A stretch of 39,756 nt of DNA from Pseudomonadota bacterium (lineage in GTDB: Bacteria; Pseudomonadota; Gammaproteobacteria; Acidiferrobacterales; Acidiferrobacteraceae). Within the stretch, counting starts at the first letter, position 1. Each line of letters begins with the position of its first letter. The notes under the pieces were generated by a model that saw nothing but the letters and a program-made list of their open reading frames with translations, was not told the origin of the DNA and searched no databases. The DNA lies in contig JAJYPQ010000003.1 of NCBI GenBank assembly GCA_021795255.1, positions 1 through 39,756 of the forward strand, in the 5' to 3' direction. Both the position numbers and the translations under genes were made by a program. Positions 1 through 8,279 of the stretch are shown here, one piece after another.

Positions 1-904
1 CGATCTGCGGCAATTCGATGCGGCGTTCCTCGCGATGCAAGAAATAGCGGTCATAGAGGGTTTGCAGGCCCAGATAGGTAAAACTCAGGTCGCGATCGGC
101 CTGCAGGGCCAAGCCCAGTCGTCCGCAGTCGTATTCGGCGAGTCGCGGATCCAAGAGTTCGGCCGCGACCCCTTCCTGGATGAATCGCCCGAAATAGTCT
201 TTATACTCCGCCCGCATCTGGGTATGGGTGAGCGGATGGCCGAGAACCTCGCGGCGCAAAACGTCCAGCAATAAGCGGGCGGTGACGTAGGAATAGTCGG
301 GTTCCGTCTCCACCAGGGCGCGGGCGCTCAGGATCGCCGATTGCATTACATCGAGGTCGTCGACCCCGTCGAACAGATTGCGCAGCAGGGCCTGGAACAC
401 GGCGTCAGCCGACACCTCGTGGAGACCATCACAAGCCTCTACGATGACCGCTCGCAGCCGTTCGCGGTCCAGCGGTACAGTGCGCCCATCCGGGGTGCGG
501 ACATGTATCGTCTGCTCGCGGGGCGCGCTCTGTTCGGCAGTCCGCGCCTGCGCCCGCTGCTCGCGATAAAGCACGTAACGACGGGCGGTCTCGTGGTGGC
601 CGTTGCGCATAAGCGCGAGCTCGACCTGGTCTTGAATGTCTTCGATATGGACAGTGCCGCCGCCGGGAAGCCGACGGGTCAGTGCCGCGGTGACCTGCTC
701 GGTAAGGCCGCCCACGATCTCCCGGACCCGCGTCGATGCGGCGCCCGAGCTGCCCTCGCTCGCGAGGAAGGCCTTGGTTATGGCAATCGCAATCTTGGCT
801 TGATCAAAATGGGCAGCGTGGCCGTTGCGGCGAATGACGCGCAGGCCACTTTCCGTGACCGTGCCGCTCGGGGTAGCCTGGGATGACGACTGCGCATTTT
901 CCAT
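1..904 (-). CDS. nrdA: Ribonucleoside-diphosphate reductase large subunit, N-terminal part (runs off left edge)
   Basis: Catalytic subunit of aerobic class I ribonucleotide reductase, which makes dNDPs from NDPs in the cytoplasm. The reading frame is open from ATG at 904 to the left edge (about 301 residues); the catalytic barrel lies outside the window. Two consecutive ATP-cone domains are visible: residues about 17-115 (VTESGLRVIRRNG, then HIEDIQDQVELALMRNG) and about 132-225 (TIHVRTPDGRTVPLDRERLR). They are followed by the start of the helical region (YDCGRLGLALQADRDLSFTYLGLQTLYDRYFL). ATP-cones are allosteric activity domains sensing ATP and dATP. The start is set by GGAG about 10 nt upstream and by a stop just after the only nearby upstream ATG. 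A promoter and an NrdR-box-like site lie upstream. The domain order and the YLGLQTLYDRYF stretch make the family call secure; the partner nrdB is not in the window. Confidence 0.9.
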   Translation of the reverse strand, partial: MENAQSSSQATPSGTVTESGLRVIRRNGHAAHFDQAKIAIAITKAFLASEGSSGAASTRVREIVGGLTEQVTAALTRRLPGGGTVHIEDIQDQVELALMRNGHHETARRYVLYREQRAQARTAEQSAPREQTIHVRTPDGRTVPLDRERLRAVIVEACDGLHEVSADAVFQALLRNLFDGVDDLDVMQSAILSARALVETEPDYSYVTARLLLDVLRREVLGHPLTHTQMRAEYKDYFGRFIQEGVAAELLDPRLAEYDCGRLGLALQADRDLSFTYLGLQTLYDRYFLHREERRIELPQI

Positions 905-943
905 TCTGTCAGGTCTCCATGTGAGAAAAGCGAATACGAGACG

Positions 944-996
944 AGTCTACTTAAGCAACGTTCGCCGAGCAAGCCGTTTAAAACTATATATTGGGA
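944..996 (-). promoter_or_regulatory. nrdA promoter with NrdR-box-like site
   Basis: On the minus strand TTGCTC (967-972) and TAGACT (944-949) are separated by 17 bp, a plausible sigma-70 promoter with about 40 nt of leader. Just upstream of the -35, positions 981-996 contain CAATATATAGT, which matches the core of the NrdR-box consensus (acaCwAtATaTwGtgt). NrdR boxes normally occur as pairs about 31 bp apart. The expected partner position is not convincing, and a weak second site (1002-1017) lies only 21 bp away. The promoter is inferred from motif spacing only. Confidence 0.45.
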
Positions 997-1096
997 ATTA
1001 GAGACAGCTAATACACAAGAGGTGGCGAATCCGTCAAACCGAGCCTGCCGGTACCGAGGCCCCGATAAACGGCCATATCGGCCTCGATTACCAATC

Positions 1097-1945
1097 TTAG
1101 AGCAGGGTTTTGAAAAGAAATTCAGGGGTAGCGAAGGCCGCCCTGTGAATGCCATCGTTGTAGTAGCGGGTGGCGAAGGGGCGTTCGCAACAGGCCTCCT
1201 CGCGAAAGGTCGACAGTGTCGCATCCTTGCGCGCCAAGGTGGCGCTCCACCAACCGGATGGGTAGGTGCATTGCGGGAAATGTAAGGTCGCCACGTCCAG
1301 AAAGTTCGCCTGCCGCAAGGCCTCATGCATGCCCTTAATGAGCTCTACGTGAAACAGTGGCGACTCGCTTTGCCCGACGACGATGCCATCCCGGTTCAGG
1401 GCGCGATGGCAGTCGGTATAGAAGGCCTGCCCGAAAAGCCCGGCCGCTGGACCGACTGGATCTGTCGAATCGACGATAATGACGTCATAGGATCCGGCCT
1501 TCGCGTCCCGGACCCACTGAATGCCGTCTTGGAAGTGCAGGTGGGCGCGCGGATCGTCGTTTGCGGCGCAAAGCTCGGGGAAAAACTGCTCCGACACCCG
1601 AGTTACCCGTTCATCAAGCTCGACTTGGTCCACGTGTTCGACCTCATCGTGTTTGAGAACCTCTTTCAGGGTTCCACAATCCCCGCCACCGATGATAAGG
1701 ACCCGCCGCGGATGGTGGTGCGTAAAAAGCGCGGGGTGGCTCATCATCTCGTGGTACACGAAATTGTCGCGGTCGGTCACCATGACGAGACCGTCCAGGG
1801 TCATAAGCGTTCCAAAGGTCTCGGTCTCGAAAATTTCGATGCGCTGATAGACGGACTGTTCGTCATGCACCTTCTCTTTGACGCGCAGCGAAATAGCCGA
1901 CCCTTGGCCCGCCCATTCTTCTGTATACCAACCGTCTTTTGGCAT
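1097..1945 (-). CDS. speE: Spermidine synthase family aminopropyltransferase
   Basis: Transfers the aminopropyl group of decarboxylated S-adenosylmethionine to an amine acceptor, normally putrescine to give spermidine. The 282-residue protein has the N-terminal beta-sheet domain (WYTEEWAGQGSAISLRVKEKVHDEQSVYQRI), the nucleotide-binding GGGDCGTLKEV motif (E. coli-type GGGDGG with Cys for the fifth Gly), and DSTDPVGPA with the catalytic Asp. The ATG at 1945 is preferred over an upstream in-frame start at 1957 because it overlaps the stop of the upstream decarboxylase gene in TGATG, as expected for translational coupling. It is last in the speD - arginine decarboxylase - speE operon. Agmatine cannot be excluded as the acceptor, since the operon makes agmatine and no agmatinase gene is next to it. 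Confidence 0.93.
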   Translation of the reverse strand: MPKDGWYTEEWAGQGSAISLRVKEKVHDEQSVYQRIEIFETETFGTLMTLDGLVMVTDRDNFVYHEMMSHPALFTHHHPRRVLIIGGGDCGTLKEVLKHDEVEHVDQVELDERVTRVSEQFFPELCAANDDPRAHLHFQDGIQWVRDAKAGSYDVIIVDSTDPVGPAAGLFGQAFYTDCHRALNRDGIVVGQSESPLFHVELIKGMHEALRQANFLDVATLHFPQCTYPSGWWSATLARKDATLSTFREEACCERPFATRYYNDGIHRAAFATPEFLFKTLL

Positions 1946-2421
1946 CACAGGTCCCACAGTACCACTGCCGCAAAAGCGGCGCCGATCTTCTCGACCCGGT
2001 GATCGATGGCCATCGACTGTATGACCCGAAGTTCCCAGCCACGTTTACGCATACCCTCTTCGGCCATGCGCCGCACCACCGATTCGGCATCTTCACGATG
2101 CCCGTGAGCATGGTATTCCATGATGAGCCCCGGCTTTGTGGGGTCGGTGGGCCATGCGGCGGCTACCGCGGCGCAGATCATCGAACCCGGGATGTCGGAT
2201 TCCATGGCCGCGTAAGCGACCGGCACCAAGGCGCCGGGCGGCAGCACGAGCTCTTTGATCGCAACCTCGCGGGTCCCGGGCGGCACGATGGACGACATCT
2301 TCACCAGATTGGTGTTACCGATTCCGGCAGCGAGCAGCGCGCCGTCAAAGGCGTTTAAAGGCGTATAGCCTTCGCTTGAGCCCGTCACGAAGGTGTGGGA
2401 CGTCGGGGTTTTGATGATCAT
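1945..2421 (-). CDS. pdaD: Pyruvoyl-dependent arginine decarboxylase
   Basis: Converts arginine to agmatine with a self-generated pyruvoyl cofactor instead of PLP. The 158-residue proenzyme carries the Ser-Ser cleavage site in [13 protein letters not shown] (Ser43-Ser44; Ser44 would become the pyruvoyl group) and the conserved Glu102 in LIMEYHAHG. This family is best known from archaea, Chlamydia and scattered bacteria; most gammaproteobacteria use the unrelated PLP enzymes SpeA/AdiA. It sits between speD (15-bp gap) and speE (1-bp overlap), so the three genes are probably one transcript for polyamine synthesis. The gene product name is certain at family level; substrate specificity for arginine is inferred from the family. 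Confidence 0.88.
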   Translation of the reverse strand: MIIKTPTSHTFVTGSSEGYTPLNAFDGALLAAGIGNTNLVKMSSIVPPGTREVAIKELVLPPGALVPVAYAAMESDIPGSMICAAVAAAWPTDPTKPGLIMEYHAHGHREDAESVVRRMAEEGMRKRGWELRVIQSMAIDHRVEKIGAAFAAVVLWDL

Positions 2422-2436
2422 GGTTAAACCTTAGGT

Positions 2437-2847
2437 TTAGGCGGTCTTGCCCGCAACAAGCTTAATGGCCGGCTGTGTTTCCTCGCCTATCGACATCATA
2501 TCGATTTGGCCACGATGCACTTCCATCGTCGATACGTGGCCCGCGCCCAAGGCCTCGCGCAGGTGATTAAAGCCTACTTCGGCCGAAACCGAGTCCCCGC
2601 AGGTGAATAAATCCACCGCGGCATAGCCGTATTCGGGCCAAGTGTGGATAGCCAAATGACTTTCGGCGATGATGACCGCACCGGAAACGCCATGCGGAGA
2701 AAAATGGTGAAACGTCTCTGTGACAATAGTGGCGCCGGATTTCACGGCGGCCTCCAGCATGTGGTCTCGGATATACGCGACGTCGTTCAATAGTGCTTTG
2801 TCGCATCCATAAAACTCGGCCACAATCTGATGTCCAAGTGAGCGCAT
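2437..2847 (-). CDS. speD: S-adenosylmethionine decarboxylase proenzyme (bacterial class, SpeD2/SpeH type)
   Basis: Supplies decarboxylated AdoMet, the aminopropyl donor for SpeE. The 136-residue proenzyme self-cleaves before Ser in [25 protein letters not shown] to form its own pyruvoyl group. A TTG codon at 2862 would extend the frame, but the ATG at 2847 is preceded by GGAGGG with 8-nt spacing. That start also gives Ser63, His68 and Cys83, exactly the numbering of the Thermotoga enzyme. [10 protein letters not shown] holds the catalytic Cys. It is the first gene of the polyamine operon, followed by the arginine decarboxylase after 15 bp. Very secure. Confidence 0.95.
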   Translation of the reverse strand: MRSLGHQIVAEFYGCDKALLNDVAYIRDHMLEAAVKSGATIVTETFHHFSPHGVSGAVIIAESHLAIHTWPEYGYAAVDLFTCGDSVSAEVGFNHLREALGAGHVSTMEVHRGQIDMMSIGEETQPAIKLVAGKTA

Positions 2848-3318
2848 GGGCAAGCCCTCCAATTCTGTTACCGAGGAACTCCAAGACCTTCGTCTACGGC
2901 AGTTCCGTTGAAGTAGCTCCCGTGCACACCCGGTCAGCGTTAAGGCCCGTCAGCGATGGGATCGCTAACAGAGAATGGCGGCCGCCTTCGGTGCCGTGGA
3001 ATCGGGCGAATCATAGGCATCTTTTCCGAGCAATGCAATTTGAATTTTCATCCTGGGGAAAAATAGTTGTTTGGCCCCCGGCCATCGGCGGGTTTTGGTC
3101 GCCCATGACACCTTTTGGGGCATCAGAGGGTTTCGGTGAGCGACAAGGGGGCGGCATCGCTGCCCTACCCTGTACCCGGTACTTCGATGTTGATTTTCTT
3201 GCGGCGGATCGATCTGCGCCCCGGCCGCGGACGCAAGTGAGGGCGTCGTGGAGGCGGGACAGCCTCGCCCTAGCGGATGTTATGGCTCATACAAGCGACT
3301 CCTGGTGGATTGTCTGAT
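2848..3318. other. Intergenic region upstream of the polyamine operon
   Basis: There is no convincing gene here; open frames crossing the region lack ribosome-binding sites and recognisable composition. The only signal found is a minus-strand promoter candidate at 3010-3038 that would drive speD with a leader of about 155 nt. I saw no strong terminator for the GGDEF gene that ends at 3319. Confidence 0.5.
3010..3038 (-). promoter_or_regulatory. Candidate sigma-70 promoter for the speD operon
   Basis: On the minus strand TTGCAT (3033-3038) and TATGAT (3010-3015) are separated by 17 bp. The -10 matches five of six consensus bases and the -35 only three, so this is a moderate candidate. Confidence 0.35.
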
Positions 3319-4752
3319 TCAAAAGACTGCGACTTCTCCGGTCGCGGTCTCCCATTGGTACTGGGCGCGCCCCTTATTTTTGGCTTTATAAAGGGCCCGG
3401 TCAGCTGCCGCTACGAGCTCGTCTGGTGCCCCTTCGCCACCTGCGTACGTGGCGCCGCCTGCGCTGACGCTTACAAAACCGGCCACTCCTTGAGGGTGGG
3501 GCAGACGCAAGTCGGCCACGGCCCGACAACAGCGCTTGGCGACCCCCGCCGCACCCGCCGCGTCTGTTTCCGGCAGCAGTACGGCAAATTCCTCACCGCC
3601 GTAACGCGCCACCAGGTCATGCGGCCTCGTAACACTCGTAGCGAGGGCTTGCGCTACGGCGCGAAGACAAATGTCGCCGGCGGGATGGCCCATGGCATCG
3701 TTGTAGCTCTTAAAGAAATCAATATCCAGAATCAACAATGAGATAGGCTTATCGTCGCGCCGAGCCTGCCGCCAGGCCGTACCCAAGGACTCGTCAAATC
3801 GCCGGCGATTGGCGATGCCCGTGAGGTCATCAACCACCGCCAGCTGGGCTAAGCGGACGTTGAGCCCAAACACGATATTGTAAAGACGCACCATTTCTCC
3901 TAAAAAGGCCCCGAAGATGACCGTGGACGCGACCACGTCGTCGGCGCGTGCCACATACCACCCCAGGGAGTAACGTGCGCCCCCGGCCAGGGTAATAATC
4001 GCGTCCAGTAGGGAGGCCACCACGGCGACCCATAGCCAGACCTGCAAAACCGTTCGCCGCCGCTCAAAGATCGTGAGCCCCAAAAGGGCTGCGACGTTAA
4101 TTCCGATCACGGTCTGCGCGGCGCCGACCTTGAAGGCTGCGCGATACGACCCGTGGGAGACAATCACAGGGAGCCATATGCCCGCGTGGCGCGAGACGAC
4201 TCCCAGTCCCATCACCAAAATGATCGTACTGGCCATCATCACTTCCCGATGGCGGACCTGAGAGGGCCAATGCCCGCCCTGGCGTTCCGAAATGCCGGCT
4301 AGGATGTAGAGAAGCACAAAGAAGGGGAAACCCCCATGCCAGAACATCCAGGCCCAGACCGCACTCTGCGGCCCTGCACCGAGCCCCCCTGCGGCGCTCA
4401 CGAGACCGGGAAACATAGCCACTTGCATCGCGGCCATAAGACCGGAATACAGATAGGCGCTTGCAAGGACACTGAGGCTTGCGCTGCGGGCCAGTTGGGC
4501 ATGGCTAAAGAGCAGGTAGGCGGTAAGAAAATCACAGATAAGAACGGCCGTCCCATAACTCGGCAGAAAGGCCGCAATCTTAATCGCCGGGACCGCCGCA
4601 AACGGAACTGTTGCCAGGGCGACAATGGCCAAAAAAACGGTAAGGCTATCCGCCAGAAGACGGGAGCCTCTATCGGGCGTGGCCGTGACAAGGCTGAGGC
4701 TCGCGGGTGCGTCCTGGGGCGTGGATCGTTGATTCATGGTCGTGGTCATCAT
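3319..4752 (-). CDS. Membrane-bound diguanylate cyclase (MASE4-like sensor plus GGDEF domain)
   Basis: Predicted to make cyclic di-GMP from GTP at the inner membrane. The 477-residue protein has about eight hydrophobic segments between residues 35 and 295 that resemble the MASE4 integral sensor domain (YGTAVLICDFLTAYLLFSHAQ; SAYLYSGLMAAMQVAMFPG). A GGDEF domain follows at about 300-465. The active-site loop is GGEEF (385-389) and an RxxD inhibitory I-site (RPHD, 376-379) sits five residues before it, so both catalysis and product inhibition look intact. DDLTGIANRRRFD marks the domain start. ATG codons at 4752, 4749 and 4737 are all possible starts; no strong ribosome-binding site separates them. 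It stands alone between the polyamine operon and the SPOR gene, with the ligand unknown. Confidence 0.88.
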   Translation of the reverse strand: MMTTTMNQRSTPQDAPASLSLVTATPDRGSRLLADSLTVFLAIVALATVPFAAVPAIKIAAFLPSYGTAVLICDFLTAYLLFSHAQLARSASLSVLASAYLYSGLMAAMQVAMFPGLVSAAGGLGAGPQSAVWAWMFWHGGFPFFVLLYILAGISERQGGHWPSQVRHREVMMASTIILVMGLGVVSRHAGIWLPVIVSHGSYRAAFKVGAAQTVIGINVAALLGLTIFERRRTVLQVWLWVAVVASLLDAIITLAGGARYSLGWYVARADDVVASTVIFGAFLGEMVRLYNIVFGLNVRLAQLAVVDDLTGIANRRRFDESLGTAWRQARRDDKPISLLILDIDFFKSYNDAMGHPAGDICLRAVAQALATSVTRPHDLVARYGGEEFAVLLPETDAAGAAGVAKRCCRAVADLRLPHPQGVAGFVSVSAGGATYAGGEGAPDELVAAADRALYKAKNKGRAQYQWETATGEVAVF

Positions 4753-5046
4753 CTTACAGGTGCCACAATGCGCGGCTCAGACAGCACCGCCGCTCTGAAA
4801 GAGCGGATCATGCTACGTCATAAGACTATCATAGCGGCTGGAACGAGCCACCGCGAGGTCCCAGCCGACAGGCAGTTGCGATCGAGTGAGGCCCGCGTCG
4901 CCCCCACGCCCCAAGCCTTCCCGGGCCGCTTTTGCCTGACATATTGAGGCCCCGGGGGTCCGATGGCCGGTGATCTCGGGCTTCTCGGCGAAATCTCGGG
5001 CCCTCTCTCCTGTTAGCCGCCGAATGGTGCCGATGCTCGCCACACT

Positions 5047-5667
5047 CTAATTGCCGCGTGCTTCGCGCAGGAGGATAGGCGTCAATCCCAACTGTGCCAA
5101 GATCTTGCGGTCATGACCTAAGGCGTCTTTATGGAGCGGTCCAAGCCGGACGCGATAGAAGGCCCCGCGACCGGTGATGCTCACCTTCTCGATGTAAGAC
5201 GTCAGTCCCCGTAGCGCGAGCTCGGCCCTGAGGCGGCTTGCGCCGACCACGTCTGGGAACGAGGCTGCTTGCAAAATGAAGCGTCCTCCGATGACGCGCG
5301 CCGTGGCCCCTTGCGACCTGGGGGACGCCGTAGGGGCAGGTCTCACGTGCTGTGGTGACGGAGGCGTTTTCCGCAAAGCGCGCTCGGACTTGCTATGGAT
5401 TTCGGGAAGAATGGTGTAAAAGTCGAATTGTGTAGCCGCCGGCAGGCCAGGAGCCGGCCCTTTGGGTTTGGGTAAAGGGGGTGGTGCGAGCACAGTGGCG
5501 GGCTGCGGTCGGCGGGCCGCGGCGTGAGGCCGGCTGTGGTGAGGGTGGTGGACAAGGCGATATAACAAGGCGCCGAGGCCAAGCCCGACCACCAGGGTGA
5601 TGCCAGCCACCATCAGCATCTTCTGGCCGGACGAGAGGGTTACGGGGGCACTCCGCCGGTTCGCCAT
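5047..5667 (-). CDS. SPOR-domain protein, FtsN-like
   Basis: Probable bitopic inner-membrane protein that binds denuded septal peptidoglycan during cell division. It has 206 residues: a short cytoplasmic start, one membrane helix at about 16-40 (MLMVAGITLVVGLGLGALLYRLV), a Pro/Ala/His-rich periplasmic linker, and a C-terminal SPOR domain from about 125 (GGRFILQAASFPDVVGASRLRAELALRGL; YRVRLGPLHKD). The start codon overlaps the argS stop by one base (TAATG). A SPOR gene directly after argS is the usual position of FtsN-like genes in gammaproteobacteria. Whether it is the essential FtsN or a paralogue cannot be told from sequence alone. Confidence 0.85.
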   Translation of the reverse strand: MANRRSAPVTLSSGQKMLMVAGITLVVGLGLGALLYRLVHHPHHSRPHAAARRPQPATVLAPPPLPKPKGPAPGLPAATQFDFYTILPEIHSKSERALRKTPPSPQHVRPAPTASPRSQGATARVIGGRFILQAASFPDVVGASRLRAELALRGLTSYIEKVSITGRGAFYRVRLGPLHKDALGHDRKILAQLGLTPILLREARGN

Positions 5668-7400
5668 TACATGGTCTCCGGGGCGTTTACCCCCAGTAGT
5701 TTGAGACCGTTTGCCAAAACGCGCCGGGCGGCCTCGATCAAGGCGAGCCGGGCTTCCCGAACGGCGGTCGGAGCGCTCAGAAAGGCGTGGGCGTTGTAAT
5801 AGGCATGGACGTTGCTTGCGAGCTCACGCACGTAATAGGCGATTTGATGGGGCTCGCAAGCCGCCGCCGCGTCCTCAATCACCTCCGCGTAACGGCCGAG
5901 AGTCCGAATCAGTGCGGATTCCTCTGGGGCGCTGAGGGGCGTCAGATCGCAGTGGGCGAGATCCCCGTGGCTTAGGCCGCGCTCTTCCAGTTGCCGGAAC
6001 ACGCTCATAATCCGGGCATGGGCGTACTGGACATAGTAGACTGGGTTTTCGTTCGACTGGGATTTCGCCAGATCCAGGTCGAAGTCCATGTGCTGCTCGC
6101 TTTTGCGCAGGACATAAAAGAATCGCGCAGCATCGTTTCCCACCTCAGCGCGAAGCTCGCGTAGCGTGACGAAATCCCCACTCCGAGTCGACATCTGGGC
6201 GCGCACGCCGCCGCGATACAGGATAGCGAATTGCACGAGCAGGACCTGAAGCCGGTCGGGTTTCAAACCCAGGGCGGTGAGGGCCCCCATGACGCGCGGG
6301 ATGTAACCATGATGATCGGCGCCCCAGATGTCGATCAGACCGTCAAAGCCGCGCTCATACTTGTCTAGATGGTAGGCGATGTCGGACGCGAAGTAGGTCG
6401 TGACCTGGTTCTCGCGGACTACCACCCGGTCTTTTTCGTCGCCGTAGCGCGTGGCCCGAAACCATAGCGCGCCCCCTTCCTCGTAAAGGTCTCCATGGGC
6501 ACGCAAGCGATCCAAGGCCCGCTCGATGGCGCCGCTATCAAGTAGGGTCCGTTCAGAATACCAGCGGTCGTAATCGACCCCGAATGCCTTAAGGTCATCT
6601 TCGATATCGGCCAGCATGGCCTGGAGACCGAAATTATGAAGCTCGCGGTATTGGCTGCCGAGGGCCGCCTTGAGGCGTGCGATGCGGGCGTCTGTCAGGG
6701 CGTCGGCATCGAGCTTGTCGCTTTCGATAAGCACATCCGAAAGCGGCCGTTGGAGTGCCTCCCCCAGCTTTTTACGCAGCTCGCGGGCGATGTCCTGGAC
6801 GTAGGCGCCGCGGTATCCGGTCTCGGGGAAGACCAGCGTCTCGCCCGCCGCTTCCAGGTAACGTAGCCATACGCTGAGCGCGAGAATATCCATCTGCCGG
6901 CCAGCGTCGTTGACGTAATATTCGCGTTGTACGTCGTACCCGGCGCACGCCAGCAAGCGGCCCAAGGAGTCCCCGTACGCCGCCCCCCGGCCGTGCCCGA
7001 CATGCAGCGGGCCATTGGGGTTGGCGGATACGAACTCGAGCAGGACTTTCGTCGATTTCCGGGGGAGCTCGCCGTAATGTTCCCCCTGGGCCAGAATCTC
7101 GGGGATCAGGTCGCGTAAGGCCGTGTCAGCGACAAAAAAATTGAGGAATCCGGGGCCTGCGATCTCGACGCGCGTGATCCACGGCGAGCCGCCAAGTGCC
7201 CCTTGAATGTCGGCGGCCAGGAGTCGCGGCGCGCGTCCTACGGTCTTGGCCGCCATGAGTGGGAAATTTGTCGAAAAATCGCCGTGGCCCTCTTGGCGGG
7301 GGCGCGTGAGCTCCGGGGTCGGCAGGCCCGCAGGTAGGCGTCCAGCGCCGACCAGGGTCGCAATGGCTTCTTGTAGCAGAGCGGCAATTCGTTGTTTCAC
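5667..7400 (-). CDS. argS: Arginyl-tRNA synthetase
   Basis: Class I aminoacyl-tRNA synthetase charging tRNA-Arg with arginine in the cytoplasm. Its 577 residues are a normal length. It shows the N-terminal Arg-S additional domain, the HxGH signature in NPNGPLHVGHGRGAAYGD, a KMSKS-equivalent MSTRSGDFVTL, and the C-terminal DALR anticodon-binding domain ending in ARRVLANGLKLLGVNAPETM. The start is GTG at 7400 with TAAGGA six to seven nt upstream; a TGATAAGAT extended -10-like element lies at 7421-7429. It is followed by the SPOR gene in a one-base overlap, so the two are likely co-transcribed. Confidence 0.96.
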   Translation of the reverse strand: MKQRIAALLQEAIATLVGAGRLPAGLPTPELTRPRQEGHGDFSTNFPLMAAKTVGRAPRLLAADIQGALGGSPWITRVEIAGPGFLNFFVADTALRDLIPEILAQGEHYGELPRKSTKVLLEFVSANPNGPLHVGHGRGAAYGDSLGRLLACAGYDVQREYYVNDAGRQMDILALSVWLRYLEAAGETLVFPETGYRGAYVQDIARELRKKLGEALQRPLSDVLIESDKLDADALTDARIARLKAALGSQYRELHNFGLQAMLADIEDDLKAFGVDYDRWYSERTLLDSGAIERALDRLRAHGDLYEEGGALWFRATRYGDEKDRVVVRENQVTTYFASDIAYHLDKYERGFDGLIDIWGADHHGYIPRVMGALTALGLKPDRLQVLLVQFAILYRGGVRAQMSTRSGDFVTLRELRAEVGNDAARFFYVLRKSEQHMDFDLDLAKSQSNENPVYYVQYAHARIMSVFRQLEERGLSHGDLAHCDLTPLSAPEESALIRTLGRYAEVIEDAAAACEPHQIAYYVRELASNVHAYYNAHAFLSAPTAVREARLALIEAARRVLANGLKLLGVNAPETM

Positions 7401-7631
7401 GGCTGTTCCTTAAAAAACCTATCTTATCAGGCGGCGCGCAAGTATCGGGCCAAACTTCCGGCGGCCAGGGCCGCCCACGGACGTCTTACGCCACGTACCA
7501 AAGTTAAGTGGTCTCGGGCGTCGACAGTTTAGGGCGTGCCTTTGCATAAAGCGAGTCGCCAAGGGTCGGGTCCCCTGTCTTTTGGTCGCTGGTATCCGGT
7601 GGCCCTCTGATTTGCGGCCGGGGCGCCGCCT

Positions 7632-8279
7632 CTAGTCAGGCCTTCGGACGTCGGAAGGCGAGGTGTCCAGGAGCGCCGCTACCTCGCGCGCACCGGCTCG
7701 ATGCATGGGGCGCCCATCGATGGGTGAAAGCGGGAGCTCGCGCATGGCCTCGTGACTTAACACATATAAGGCAAACGGCCTGTCGCCGGCCACGAATCGA
7801 AATACCGGGACTTGTGTCACGCGGTCACCGTTGTAACGAAGCCGACGGTCTTCGATGTCGAAAGGAATGTCGTGCTCCGTCAGAAACAGGCTCATGTCCT
7901 CGGGGGTCGCCGTGAGGTGGAGCTGAACCTCGGAAAACCGAGTTGCGGTCCCGCTCAACACCTCACCTACGAGCTTGGGCGCGAAGTCGTGGAACAGGGC
8001 CATGGCTTCGAGCGCATCTTCCCGAAGCGCCCGTACGGTTTGCGGCCACTCCTTTTGGAAAAGCGCGAGATGTTGTTTGAGGGCCTCCTCGATCTCGGTA
8101 TTCGCGGGCCAATTCTTATCGTCTGGGAGGCTCAAACGATGGGCGGCCTTGCGTTTCGCGCTTTGGTAATCGCGCACCCCTTCCTCGGCCATGAGGCGGG
8201 CCGCTTCCACGACAATCTTTTGGCGCACCACCGCCTCGGATTTGCGGCCGGTCGACGCCCTGCGGGTATGCCGCCCCAT
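7632..8279 (-). CDS. Conserved hypothetical protein, probably co-transcribed with mrcA
   Basis: This is a 215-residue soluble protein with no signal peptide or membrane segment. The N-terminus is basic, followed by helical VVEAARLMAEEGVRDYQSAKRKAAHRLSLP, a pattern I associate with a conserved proteobacterial family of unknown function; I cannot name a domain with confidence. The middle (VLSGTATRFSEVQLHLTATPEDMSLFLTEHDIPFDIEDRRLRY) resembles the nucleotidyltransferase-like fold often assigned to such proteins. That is a guess. The ATG directly follows the mrcA stop (TAAATG, no gap), so translation is probably coupled to mrcA. Confidence 0.7.
   Translation of the reverse strand: MGRHTRRASTGRKSEAVVRQKIVVEAARLMAEEGVRDYQSAKRKAAHRLSLPDDKNWPANTEIEEALKQHLALFQKEWPQTVRALREDALEAMALFHDFAPKLVGEVLSGTATRFSEVQLHLTATPEDMSLFLTEHDIPFDIEDRRLRYNGDRVTQVPVFRFVAGDRPFALYVLSHEAMRELPLSPIDGRPMHRAGAREVAALLDTSPSDVRRPD

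Noticed and set aside
341..886. Plus-strand open frame of 181 codons at the left edge
   Set aside because: The minus strand here encodes the two ATP-cones of NrdA, which are unmistakable.
4813..5043. A 76-codon minus-strand frame just after the SPOR gene
   Set aside because: It begins with GTG without a convincing ribosome-binding site and shows no domain or conserved pattern; kept out for lack of support.
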